A program made the position numbers and the translations under genes. The notes beneath the pieces were generated by a model. It was given only the letters and a program-made list of their open reading frames with translations. It made no database searches and was not told where the DNA came from. DNA of 64,000 bases from Epiperipatus broadwayi (lineage: Eukaryota; Onychophora; Udeonychophora; Euonychophora; Peripatidae): assembly GCA_028023455.1 (NCBI GenBank), contig JAQFVV010000017.1:806001-870000 (forward strand), read 5' to 3'. Shown piece by piece: positions 12,403 through 22,242 of the stretch; position 1 is the first letter of the stretch, and each line of letters starts with the position of its first letter.

Positions 12403-13142
12403 TCAACCATTATCAATCCACTGCAGGATAAAGGTCTCGCCAAGTTTAATCCATCTTCTCCGATCTTTAGCTTCTCTTCTCCACATTACCCCTACACACT
12501 TTCTTATTTCATCCATCCATCTCACATGTTGTCTCTTTCTGGATCTTTTACAATCTCTTGGAATCCAGTTTAAAATTTCAATTGTCCATCTATTATCATC
12601 TCTTCTAGCAATATGTCCAGCCCAACTCCACTTCAATCTTTTAATTTTTTCAATGAGGTCAGTAACACCTGTTTGTTCTCTTGCCCATACATTGCATTTT
12701 CGATCTCTTCTTGTTACTCCTAACATAATCTCTCCATACTTCTTTGAGTGGTCTGAAGTCTCTGTATTGCTCTTCTATTAAGTGTCCAAGTCTCAGATCC
12801 ATAAGTAAGAACTGATAAAACACATTTGTTAAAAACCTTCCTTTTCAAACACATAGGCATATTTCCTTTTAGTATCAAGTTATTTCTACCAAAAGCACTC
12901 CAACCAAGTTTAATTCTATGATTAATTTCCTCCATTATGTTTCCATCTATATTAATAATCTGACCAAGGTATTTGTAACTGTTAACTTCTTCTAATTCAT
13001 CATAATCAATCTTTATTTTCATATTTTGAGCAAATCGATTAAACATTACTTTAGTCTTTTTAACATTTATCTTTAGTCCTACTTTCATCTGATAATTCCT
13101 GCAACATATCCTGCAGCTCTGAAGCATTATTTGCAAAAACAA
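12403..13142 (-). pseudogene. RTE-type LINE, thumb and C-terminal region (two frames)
   Basis: Two overlapping frames (12720-13142 and 12403-12726) encode the region after the RT palm. Recognisable segments are LKINVKKTKVMFN, YKYLGQIINIDG (the L/YLG motif after the catalytic site), SVLTYGSETWTL (the YG.E.W motif common to LINE C-termini), WAGHIARRDDNRW and the final KLGETFILQWIDNG. The frame change near 12720-12726 disrupts the protein. The same segments recur in the plus-strand copies at 30220-31910 and 46711-47746. Confidence 0.85.
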
Positions 13143-13668
13143 CTACATCATCTGCGAAATCTAAATGACTTAAATAATCTCCATTTACTTTCACTCCTTT
13201 AGTTTCCCATTTTAATCCACAAAATACTTCATGCGGCACTGCTGTAAAAAGTTTTGGAGATATGCAGTCACCTTGTCTTACACCTTTCTCAATGTTGACT
13301 TTTCCAGTCTCATTATGTAATCTAGTTGTTGCTGTTGCATTTTTATAAATATTCGTTAAAATATGACAATATCCTGGATCTATACCTTGATGATCCAATG
13401 CTTTAATCACTGAAGAAATGTTTATAGAATCAAATGCCTTTTCATAATCTACAAATCCAAAACATAATGACAACTCATATTCATTTGTCTTTTCTATAAC
13501 TTCTCTCAACACCTGGATATGATCTATTGTACTAAAACCATTTTTAAATCCAGCTTGTTCTCTTGGTTGGTGGAAATCCAATGTTCTCTGTAGACAAGTT
13601 GTAATTATCCTGGTAAAAATTTTATATAAAACTGATAGGTCTGTAATTTCTAATATCTTCTTTATCAC
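13060..13668 (-). pseudogene. RTE-type LINE reverse transcriptase palm
   Basis: This 202-codon frame contains the core RT motifs. QAGFKNGFSTIDHI corresponds to the QxGF...ST.D motif. FVDYEKAFDSI contains the first catalytic aspartate. GVRQGDCISPKLF is the RQGD..SP motif. HLDFADDVVVFANN carries the FADD catalytic pair. The catalytic residues look intact. Stops at the upstream junction (13670-13730) separate it from the N-terminal palm and linker frame, and a frame change near 13080 separates it from the thumb. Confidence 0.85.
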
Positions 13669-13728
13669 CTTTTTAAAATATTAATATTATTACTGCATTC
13701 TTCCAATCATCCGGTACATCTTTATCAT

Positions 13729-14319
13729 TTAGACATACTTTGCTAAAAAAATTTCTATTTCTTCACCTGCTTCTTTTAATGTATCAATTATAATTCCATC
13801 ATTACCTGGAGCCTTTCCTTTCTTCATACATTTAATTGCATGTCTCACTTCTTCATTTAAAATTCTGGGCAATTTGGAAGATGTAATAGATATAGGATGT
13901 ACTTGTTCTTTATTACTATATAATTCTTGATAAAAGTCTTCTACCAATTTCATGATGTCATCTCTCTTTTTAGTAATAATTCCATCTTTTTTTCTTATTG
14001 CAGATATAAATTTCCTACCAATACCAAAATGTTGTTTTACATTCTTAAGACTTTTATTTTCTTCTACAGCTTTCCTTGCTAGTTCACAGTTATACTTTCT
14101 TATATCATTTTCAATTCTTTTCCGCACCATTTTACAAAATTCGAGATATTCAATTCTTTTTAATGCATCATTTTTGTATATCTTCATATTCCTTCTTTTC
14201 TTCATAAATTCTCTAGTCTCAGTAGAAATTTTATTGGTCAATAGCTGCTTTTTTCTACCAGCTGTCTTTGTTGCAGTTTTTAATAGTGTATCAGTTATTT
14301 TCATATTAATTTCATTCAA
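13729..14319 (-). pseudogene. RTE-type LINE linker and N-terminal RT region
   Basis: This 196-codon minus frame includes a basic linker (AGRKKQLL, RKRIENDIRKYN) and the RT entry segment IKCMKKGKAPGNDGIIIDTLKEA, which corresponds to the K.GKAPG.D.I motif of LINE RTs. The continuing protein (VPDDWK-like, then FKKG) is visible downstream but is broken by stops between 13670 and 13730. The plus-strand frame at 13952-14353 is only its antisense shadow. Confidence 0.8.
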
Positions 14320-14410
14320 ATCTGAATCCTGTTCAAAATTTACTAATACTTGAAACCGATTTTTAAGTTCTAATTTAAATTCATTAGAATGTTTCTGAAG
14401 ATTAGGAATA

Positions 14411-14867
14411 TCAACTGTAAATATTGTTTTTTTTTAATAATTTTTGTCTCTCTAGTTTTACATTAACATGTATCTTACACCTTACTAATCGATGATCACT
14501 TCCTGTGTTAAATTTATTAAGAACATTACAATCTTGAAATATGTATTTCCTGTTAGTCAAAATATAATCCAATTCTGCTGTACCTTCATTTGGATGCTTC
14601 CATGTCCATTTCCTTTTAACATTTTTCTCAAAAAAAGAATTCATAATATAAAGTTTTTCTTTTTCTGCAAACTCCACAAGTCTATGTCCTCTCTCATTTC
14701 TATTACCATAACCAAAATTACCTACAGCACTTTCATCTTTCATTTGTTTACCAATTCTAGCATTAAAGTCTCCCATAACAATTTTAAAATGTTGTTTACT
14801 CTGATCAAAAGCCTTTTGTACATCCATATAAAAATCTTCTACTACTTCATCACTATATATATATATA
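14411..14867 (-). pseudogene. RTE-type LINE endonuclease domain, 5' truncated
   Basis: The minus frame carries KIVMGDFNARIGKQ (GDFN catalytic motif), RKWTWKHPNEGTAELDYIL (the ..ID.IL segment) and FNTGSDHRLVRCKI (the SDH motif). These are the diagnostic C-terminal motifs of the LINE apurinic endonuclease. The N-terminal part of the domain is missing because the sequence enters an (AT)n run and then the Gypsy LTR at 14868. The computed open frame runs about 20 bp into the LTR by chance. Confidence 0.85.
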
Positions 14868-17323
14868 TTGTAACCTAGTGTTATTGACACTTGGTCTATT
14901 TAGCATCGTTTCCACAGGAAAGCAATGCTATCCTTGTCTAGAAAATAAAAAATTAAAATAGTGATAATATTAAGTGATTAATACAGTATTCTAGTTACTC
15001 ACTTTAACATGTTTTAAGCAAATAACTAAGAAATTTAGTAATTTAATGTCATTTTTAAAAAAGAGCATAAATAATTAATTAAAAATATTAACCATAAGAG
15101 CAATTTAATATAGTATAAAAGCACAAATTATAAACAGTAATTGATTTAGATGGACAAGAGGGGGGGATAGATGAGTATCTTATCATAATACAATAGCTTC
15201 TGGTAATTTTATTTTTAAATTATTTAGACAATAATGTATACAGAAATATACACCACAAATAAATATTGTTGAGTAAATGTATTTATTATTTTACATTATT
15301 TGTCAAATTATTTTGTAGTTCATTTAAACCATACAGAACAAAATATAACTGTAATAAGTTGTTTTTTTTTTTTCCTTTCTTTTGTTTATGTATAATTAAA
15401 TGATTTTTTCTCTGTAAGAGGTCGCTAAAATAAAACAAGACCGCCAAAAACTGGAAAAAAGTTTAGTCTGCTATTTAGTCTTCAAAAAGGAGTGAGTACT
15501 GAAATTCGGTAACAAAATTTTTTATATTTTTATTGCAGAAATAAATATCAGTCCATTAAATGTTTGATAATATCATGTTTGGCTAATTTTAATTGATAGG
15601 ATATTCTGCTTTTCTATGTCCATCGACCTATTATAAAGTTTTTTATACTAAAAGATTATACTATCGTGTGCTAAAGTTTAAAATGACCGTATTGACTACA
15701 GTAATCACTGAAAGCGTCATTATGTTTAAAGTAAATAATATAAATAATTTCCAGCAAATAAACAATTATTTATTAACTTTACCTTATTTGATAATTTTTT
15801 CTTGGTATAAAAGAAAAATTTATAATTTAAAAGACATATTATAAAAGCTAAGGAAAGTTAACTATAAAATTTCGCGCTCTTTTTAAACAGACATTGTCTG
15901 CAGTTAAAAATAATGTAAGCTCCCCACGTTAAATATATTTATTCAATGAAAATTATCTAGAAATAATATGAATGATAAAGGATATTTACTTATGCACCTA
16001 TATATTTTTTAAAAAGAAAATATAAATTTTCTCAAGGCAAGTATTGAAAAATTTGTATGCGTGCATATTACGGAAAATTCATTATTGAAGAAGACTTATA
16101 ATTCATAGAGTAGGAATAAAAAAAAAAACTATCAACATAAGTGATTTAATTATAACTTTAAAATAATATGTTATATTATACCTCAACTAGAATCATTAAA
16201 ACTTTCTATCTACGTGAGTCAGCTGCAGCCTTATAATAATAATATTTCCTAAAAGTCGCGCATCAGTTTTATTCTTAAGCCAGCTAGCTAAATAAAAATG
16301 ATACGTATCGCCAATATTAAAAAGAAAAGAATTCTACATGTGACCGTCAATCGTCCAATATTCGTCATGTTAAGTTATGAATTGTCTTTCTTGGATCCCA
16401 AAATTATATAAGTTAATTCGAAGAAGAATTAATACCCAACGCTGATATGATTTCTTTGCTTGAATTATTAAATGCACCAGAATGGATGCAACTTTCATAG
16501 AAATGATATAATAAAATGTGTTTCTTGTTTTAAATTTTTGCTTCGTGAACTACGAAAGGATCAAATTCTTCATCTAAATAAAGTGCCCAACGGAAAAACA
16601 TTTTTCTAGAAAGATAATAAACACTTGTTAAGTAATATTTTTTATTTGAAAAATTATGTATATTTTTTATCAACAGGTTAAAAGATGTATATTCAAGTAG
16701 TATTTAAATGACCTTGTAATCATAAAGGTATGTTTTCTTTTAATTATATTAGGTTAAATTTATATTTGACATGGAAAATATTTTTATAAAATGTGTTTAC
16801 TTATGATAGGCAATTATGGGTATAAATTTATATGTTAAATGCGTAAAAGTGGAAAAGTTTAGTTACTTAATAGATAAAATATCTAGTTAAAATTATCAGA
16901 AGTAATTAAAAAGAAGTGCTATACAGAATCTTATTTATTTAAAGTTTAAACAAATTTATACTATGTTAATTGCGGAATTTATTCCCAATTATTTTTTTTT
17001 TATTAACGCATTCACTTAATTTAGTTCAAAATACTATATAACCAATTACTTGTTGAATGTTTCTTTGGCAAAAGTGAAAATTATTATGTTTATTTTGTAT
17101 TATCCATTGATTACAGACGTTGATTTAAGTATACCCCGGAATATAAATTTTGTGTAATTAGTGTATTTGCTTGTCTTGCCCTGAATAGCATCAGTATATG
17201 ATTAATATTCCCATTAGTAATAATTGTATGTATTTATTTTGAGGGATGGAAAATAATCTCCCCAAAAGCTTTATTTTTCATGAGGGGAATAAATAAATCT
17301 AGAATTCGGGTATGGTTATAACC

Positions 17324-17337
17324 GAAGCGATCGCTTC
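17324..17337. promoter_or_regulatory. 14-bp perfect palindrome in the GC-richer part of the LTR
   Basis: GAAGCGATCGCTTC is self-complementary and sits in a GC-richer block (about 17300-17560) that contrasts with the AT-rich remainder of the LTR. The same palindrome is at 28078-28091 in the 3' LTR. It could be a protein-binding site or part of a structured RNA. No function can be assigned from sequence alone. Confidence 0.35.
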
Positions 17338-19394
17338 CCAGAGCCAGGACGATCAGCCATTTATACCGTATTTAGTTTATTTCGTTCGGTAAAATCCCAT
17401 GAGAGGATTATATTGGTGTGTGTTCCTATTAGGCCCAGGTAAGAGGCAAGGACCCACCAAACTATTTTAATATAGTCGTTAACTCTTCGTATCTACGGTA
17501 TTATTCCCTTTTCCTCATGAGAAAATAGAGATAATTCCACCACGGAAGGTGTAGAATATTGTGTTTTATTTAAAAAGTTATGGCAAGATAACGGGTATAC
17601 TGGAGGTAAATTCCTTCTGATCCATTTAGTAAAAATAGAGTGCTAGTATATATGATCAATGTCTGGATTGTGCGTCGGAATAGTGCGGGTAATCCACACA
17701 TAAGTCAATGGAGAGAATAAGTTTAAATTTGCGTGATTTATAAATTTTTATTTGCCAAAGGAGGGTTCAAATACTAAGTTTAATTCAGGTTAATTATTAA
17801 GTAGCACTCACAATATAACTTATACAGAGGAAACGGTGTGTATAACAACTTCAGTTGTTATTCAGGTAAATATTAGAATAATAAGTGTAATTTCTGATAA
17901 ATAACCCATAAATTATAATAAGTTATCTGGGTAAAAAACTGTCGTTTAGTTAAAGATACGATGATAATAATCGTTTGTACGCATTGCCTAGAATCCAATT
18001 ATTTTTATTTTAAAACAAATAGTCAGAATAAAGTTAAGCAGCCGTTCATATAAGATACACTCAACTGATAAGTTAGTGTATCGACAATAATATTTAATTT
18101 GTTATAATTAATATGAGTCAATGTATAACAAAGATGAAGAAGTAGTTCGAATCTAAGTCTAAAAGCATAGACTAATTATTATTAGTTATTATTTTGTTTT
18201 ATCCATATGGGATCAACTAAAGTGTAAATTTTTGTTTATTATGTTAATCCTAAGGGATCGTTTTTGTTAAATTGTAAGAATAAATTGGAATATTGTTGAA
18301 ATTTAATAATAAATATAGTCTTATTAAAAGCTGTTTTGAGTCATTTTTCTTATGTGCTAAATAAAAGTATATCTGCATAATACTTGCAATACTTTCTTGA
18401 GTCCAAAATTATTTATGAAATCTCAAATTAAATACACTAGATAGACAATTTTAAGCAGATCAGAATATTTCATTCTATTTTTAATTTAATAAGAATTATT
18501 TATGGAATTGAAACTTCAGACCAAAACATTTTATTTTATGTGTGTGTAAAATCACCTTATTCCCAAACTAATATATTTGATTGCATATTGTTCCATACAC
18601 ATTTAAGTGAAGTGTCTAAGTATTAAATCGTAGTTAATTATTGTGTTGTCATGGGTGATGGAAGGACACAAAAGCACCCTTGTCTTTTCATCATTCCAAC
18701 TGAGATTCTGGATTATAAATTGGCAGTATTATTCAAAATTATGCGTTGTCATTGAATAGGGTCATCATCTCGTTAAATATTATAGTAGTTGATATGTGGA
18801 TGAAGACACCTGGAATTTAAATAAGTTAAATGTTTTCTATAGCCAACCAGAGTGTCAGTTCTATTGGACAACACAATACTGCCGAGCAATTTTAGTAAAT
18901 ATAACAGAGAACCCTGAGATTAGTGTCAGTATTATAAGTGCTCTTAAAGAGAGAATTGATTCAGTATGATTAATATTACAAGTGTGGCATGGCTAAAGAG
19001 ATGGAAACTTTTAATTGTATAATAATAAAATATTGAGAGCATATGGGCAAATGGCTGAATGTTGTAATTTAGTCAGTAATATTAACAATGAAATAAAATC
19101 ATCATCATCATTGTCGAACAGTGCAAGTACTTATAGCTCAGAGAATGTATTTTAGATAGAGAGAGAGAATGTTAGTTTATTCTAAATTGTTTTATTAAAT
19201 CTATTTTATTAATGATAATTATTTTTTTTATTCTATCTCTGTCTGAGCTGCATATCTCTGTAGCCGAATTATATAACTAACCTAACGAAGAGCTATAAAA
19301 TATCATAGTAGAGAATAGAGGGTTTGGCTACCCGTCCGATTTACTTTAATAGAAGCCGTGCTCATTGATTTTACCGGGTTATAATAATAGCCTG

Positions 19395-19421
19395 TACGTT
19401 CTATATAAGTGATAGGAACGT
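19395..19421 (+). promoter_or_regulatory. TATA-like sequence bracketed by an inverted repeat near the LTR 3' end
   Basis: TATATAAG at 19402-19409 lies between ACGTTC and GAACGT, a perfect 6-bp inverted repeat. If it were the LTR promoter, transcription would start only a few bases from the end of the LTR, which would be unusual. It may therefore be a structural element or coincidental. The same sequence is in the 3' LTR near 30150-30177. Confidence 0.25.
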
Positions 19422-19443
19422 ATTTCTTTTATTGGGTTAGAAA

Positions 19444-19461
19444 TGGCGCCCAACATGGGGC
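19444..19461 (+). other. Primer binding site (tRNA-Lys type)
   Basis: TGGCGCCCAACATGGGGC begins one base after the end of the 5' LTR. It differs at one position from the tRNA-Lys(1,2) primer site (TGGCGCCCAACGTGGGGC) known from several retroviruses. The starting TGG pairs with the CCA end of the tRNA. This fixes the orientation of the element as plus. Confidence 0.85.
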
Positions 19462-20002
19462 CGTCGATGGCTAGAGTTGGCCACGAAGAATTTAGTAAAA
19501 GTTTATGGTAATAAATATAAATAGTATTTGCACGTGAATGAATTAATTGTTCATTGAGTGAAGATGTTTGCCAATGATAAATTGTTTCTTTAGCCATAAA
19601 ATATTATATGAATGTCTATTTCAAGACAGAATCTTTTGCCACTGAATAAATAAATTTTTTATTGTTATAGTGTTATGGTCTGCAAGTAATTCCATATAAT
19701 ATTATAATGATTTAGTATTTATGATGATCTGCTTGTCTGGTGGTATGATTAATACTTATACCATGGTACTTAATGGTTTGGTGAGATTTCTATGGACCAA
19801 GTAGCATATGAGAAAAGAATATTCGGTAGTTAATGATGGGACTTTAGAGATAGTAAATATTAGAACATAGTTTTGGTGTAAATTGTTTTGATAGGAGAGG
19901 CATAGGGGCAGGATATCTTTTCAATAATTACTTATCAATATTATTAATAGTTTATTGCTAGTTTCAGTACTGTCAAATAGCAGAAAAAGTTAAATATTAA
20001 AA
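19462..20002 (+). other. Gypsy leader (5' untranslated region)
   Basis: About 540 bp between the primer site and the first Gag ATG, without an open frame of note. It presumably holds packaging or translation signals, but none was recognised. Confidence 0.5.
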
Positions 20003-20707
20003 ATGAGTGAAGACCAAGATAGTCAGGATATGTCAGAGGATTTGGGAGAATCTCAAGAGCTCCAATCACCGGATACCCAAACTCCACATTTTCACGTAGA
20101 AGTAAGAGAGGAGCAAGAATCTTTAGATGAAGTTAGTCCAAAAAAAGCTAAAGTAGATAAAGATCTACCTGGGAGTGAGCAAATCCAAATACTTACAATA
20201 TTACAAAATTTGTCTGCACAGATCCGAAACTCAGAAAATAAAATAGAAAGTCAAGTACAACAATTAGAAAGTAAAATAGAAAGTCAAATAAGAAATTCCA
20301 ATGGTGAATTAGAAAATAAAATAGAAAGTCAAATAAGAAATTCAAATGTTGAATTAGAAAATAAAATAGAAAGTCAAATAAGAAATTCAAATGTTGAATT
20401 AGAAAATAAAATAGAAAGTCAAATAAGAAATTCAAATGTTGAATTAGAAAATAAAATAGAAAGTCAGATAAGAAATTCAAATGTTGAATTAGAAAATAAA
20501 ATAGAAAGTCGGATAAGAAATTCAAATTTTGAATTAGAAAGTCAAATTAGAAATTCAAACAGTGAATTAAAGAATCAAATTCAGAATTTAGACAGTAAAT
20601 TAGACCATCATGTACAGGAGATCAAAGACCTAAAGGAAGAGTTAAAGAACCATATTGAAGAGTCAAAAGTGGCCTCCGAAAAACTAGAAATAAAAATTAA
20701 GAAATAA
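20003..20707 (+). CDS. gag: Gypsy Gag N-terminal part, coiled coil with 15-residue repeats
   Basis: This 234-codon frame starts with an acidic, Ser/Gln-rich segment followed from about residue 75 by a long predicted coiled coil. Residues about 95-180 are tandem copies of a 15-residue unit (NSNVELENKIESQIR), encoded by 45-bp repeats. The coil continues to the end (VQEIKDLKEELKNHIEESK). The frame ends at TAA 20705-20707, but the same frame reopens immediately after, so one in-frame stop separates it from 20708-20998. Gag proteins multimerise, and a coiled coil would fit that role; this is inference. The minus-strand open frame at 20193-20525 is a shadow of the repeats. Confidence 0.75.
   Translation: MSEDQDSQDMSEDLGESQELQSPDTQTPHFHVEVREEQESLDEVSPKKAKVDKDLPGSEQIQILTILQNLSAQIRNSENKIESQVQQLESKIESQIRNSNGELENKIESQIRNSNVELENKIESQIRNSNVELENKIESQIRNSNVELENKIESQIRNSNVELENKIESRIRNSNFELESQIRNSNSELKNQIQNLDSKLDHHVQEIKDLKEELKNHIEESKVASEKLEIKIKK
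20290..20535 (+). repeat. 45-bp tandem repeats inside gag
   Basis: About five copies of a 45-bp unit start near 20293, 20338, 20383, 20428 and 20473, with a diverged sixth from 20518. Each encodes 15 residues, so the reading frame is preserved. The middle copies are nearly identical at the DNA level, which suggests recent expansion by slippage or unequal exchange. Copy number is likely to vary between element copies. Confidence 0.9.
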
Positions 20708-20998
20708 ATAAAAATAAAGTCGGAAAGGGCCGAAAATTTGATCGAAGCCATTCAACAGGACTTCATAAGCCAATATGTAGAATTAAACAGTAAAGTTAGG
20801 GATAATATAGAAGGTATTAAAGGAGACTTAGATAGTACTAGGAGTGAGTTTAGGAACTTAAAAGAAGAAGTCCAAAATATAACTCTTGAGCCAGACAAAA
20901 TAGCAATAGGATATCAGAGCCAGTTTGCTAGCAGAATAGCTAAGTTAGAAAATCAAGAGGAAACCGTGAAATTAATAAAAAGATGGAAACTGAGTTAA
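20708..20998 (+). CDS. gag: Gypsy Gag middle part, continuation of the coiled coil after an in-frame stop
   Basis: This is in the same frame as 20003-20707 and separated from it only by the TAA at 20705-20707. It encodes more coiled-coil-like sequence (FRNLKEEVQNITLE, RIAKLENQEETVKLIK). It ends at TAA 20996-20998, while the next Gag frame starts with an overlapping ATG at 20983. The change of frame occurs in the A-rich stretch around 20970-20985, which suggests a small indel in a homopolymer. Confidence 0.65.
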   Translation: MKIKSERAENLIEAIQQDFISQYVELNSKVRDNIEGIKGDLDSTRSEFRNLKEEVQNITLEPDKIAIGYQSQFASRIAKLENQEETVKLIKRWKLS

Positions 20999-22236
20999 TT
21001 CAAGTTCTAGGAAAGGTAGAACAGTTTAATGATATAGTAAAAAATAATTCACAAATATTACAAAATGATCTTAAAGAGGAAATAGAGGAATATATGATTC
21101 AATGTGAAAATACAGTATATCAAAGACTAGAGAATAAACTTGAGTTAGAGAAAGATGAAAATATTAACCAGTTAAAGCAACAAATTCAAAATTTAAATGT
21201 AGGCCTTAAGGACACTTCTATAAAAATAGATTGTGAATGGCAAAATTATAAATTGGGAATAGAAAACCGTATGAAAGCTATGGACCTTAATATGGATAAA
21301 GTTGTTCATAATAGAAATGTCTCTGAAACTAAGGTTAAAGAAATTAATAATGACCATAATCAACCCGTAATATCTGAATTACATACAATGATCAGCCCAG
21401 TTGAATCAATGTATAATCCATTGACTGAGGCCAGACATAAAGTCATGTTGGAGCCCGAAATTAATAGCTCCATGGCTTTGAAATTCCTTAAAATAAAATT
21501 CTTCAAAGGAGAATACCAGGAGAATCCACATGAATATCTCCAAAATTTAGACGAATTGTTCACCTTATGTCATTTGTCTGAGGTAGAGAAAATTGCCATT
21601 GCCACAAACCATTTATGTTCTGCCTCTAAGGATTGGTGGCAATCGTTATTTATAAAACCGGAAACATATGGGGATTTTAAATATCTCATGTTAGCTAGTT
21701 TTTGGGGGGAAGACCGACAAGACAACCTCAGGTATCAAATATCTCAGGAAAGGTATCAGGTAAATAAAGGCAGTTACACTCAATTTTTCATTAGTCAGGC
21801 CGTCAAACTGAAAACATTAACAGCCTATCCTTTGTCTGAAACCCAGATTGTACGCATAATTCGTCATAATTTACCACTGCATATCCAGCAGGTCTTAATT
21901 GCTGCGGATAGGCATACAATAGAAGAAGTAGTTGAGATTTTGGACTCTCTAGAAACTAGTGATAGAAATATAGATCATAGGAGTAGAATAAATAGAGACA
22001 CCCATCCTATGGTAAACAATATTAGTTTTACAGATAGGTCCTATGTGGGAAAAAGGAGGTTAAGTAAGGAAAAGGGGTATTATAGGAAGAGTCCCTATAG
22101 TAGACCAAATAGCCACATTAGTAGGCCGACAGTGAAAAGAAGGATTCTAAATGAGAATCAACCTTCTACTAGTGGTATCCAGGTGATGCCAAAGAAAAAT
22201 AGCACAGGTAGTAAAAGTAGCGGGGCATTAAACTAA
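20983..22236 (+). CDS. gag: Gypsy Gag C-terminal part (capsid-like domain and basic tail)
   Basis: This is a 417-codon frame. The first 130 residues continue the coiled coil. From about residue 165 there is a capsid-like region typical of Ty3/Gypsy Gag: KFLKIKFFKGEYQENPHEYL, then IAIATNHLCSASKDWW and a YPLSETQIVRIIRHNLP segment. The end is rich in Arg, Lys and Ser and could bind RNA. I see no CCHC zinc knuckle. The frame ends at TAA 22234-22236 and overlaps the upstream-open pol frame (open from 22221) by 16 bp, the layout expected for -1 frameshift expression of Pol. Confidence 0.85.
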   Translation: METELIQVLGKVEQFNDIVKNNSQILQNDLKEEIEEYMIQCENTVYQRLENKLELEKDENINQLKQQIQNLNVGLKDTSIKIDCEWQNYKLGIENRMKAMDLNMDKVVHNRNVSETKVKEINNDHNQPVISELHTMISPVESMYNPLTEARHKVMLEPEINSSMALKFLKIKFFKGEYQENPHEYLQNLDELFTLCHLSEVEKIAIATNHLCSASKDWWQSLFIKPETYGDFKYLMLASFWGEDRQDNLRYQISQERYQVNKGSYTQFFISQAVKLKTLTAYPLSETQIVRIIRHNLPLHIQQVLIAADRHTIEEVVEILDSLETSDRNIDHRSRINRDTHPMVNNISFTDRSYVGKRRLSKEKGYYRKSPYSRPNSHISRPTVKRRILNENQPSTSGIQVMPKKNSTGSKSSGALN

Positions 22237-22242
22237 AAAGGA
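22221..22242 (+). promoter_or_regulatory. Candidate gag-pol frameshift region
   Basis: The pol frame is open from 22221, after a TAG at 22218-22220, and overlaps the end of gag. Directly before the gag stop the gag codons read GCA TTA AAC TAA, so the heptamer ATTAAAC sits at the stop. It resembles the classic X XXY YYZ slippery site TTTAAAC but fails at the first base. Downstream of 22243 lies a GC-richer stretch (GACCTCGCAGG, TTCGGGGCCC) that might form a structure. Confidence 0.35.

Larger units (their letters stand above)
12390..14867 (-). mobile_element. RTE-type non-LTR retrotransposon, minus strand, 5' end cut at the Gypsy junction
   Basis: This minus-strand element reads endonuclease (14411-14867), linker and RT (13060-14319), then a thumb and C-terminal region (12403-13142). 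It ends at a short ATGATGAT-type tail at about 12390-12408. Short 3' ends with simple repeats of this kind, together with the endonuclease-RT arrangement, are typical of the RTE clade. It is the best preserved RTE copy here, broken into only a few frames. The 3' end lies directly against the older plus-strand copy, and the 5' end stops in an (AT)n run where the Gypsy LTR begins. Confidence 0.85.
14868..19442 (+). repeat. Gypsy 5' LTR
   Basis: The LTR starts TTGTAACC and ends GGTTAGAA. The two ends form an imperfect inverted repeat (TTGTAACC against TTCTAACC), so the boundaries are set by this and by where the two copies stop matching. The usual TG...CA ends are not present at the 3' side. It matches 25632-30199 with scattered substitutions and small indels, the most obvious being in the first 130 bp and around 15170-15300. 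No reading frame in it looks coding; an 83-codon frame at 15593-15844 is preserved only because the LTRs are near-identical. Confidence 0.9.

Noticed and set aside
13952-14878. Plus-strand open frames of 128-133 codons rich in Phe, Ile and Leu
   Set aside because: They are antisense shadows of the minus-strand RTE endonuclease and linker frames.
14411-14890. Treating the whole minus frame to 14890 as endonuclease
   Set aside because: The first residues come from the Gypsy LTR and the (AT)n run; the LINE part ends at 14867.
15593-15844. Identical 83-codon open frames in both LTRs (also 26351-26602)
   Set aside because: Conservation is explained by the LTRs being near-identical copies; composition is AT-driven and no domain is visible.
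20193-20525. Minus-strand 110-codon open frame with FLFDFLFYFLIQHLN-type repeats, at first sight a repetitive membrane protein
   Set aside because: It is the exact antisense of the 45-bp gag repeats; the plus strand has the longer coherent frame.
20290-20535. Regularly spaced repeats resembling a CRISPR array
   Set aside because: The 45-bp units are contiguous, have no unique spacers, keep a reading frame within gag, and the window is eukaryotic.
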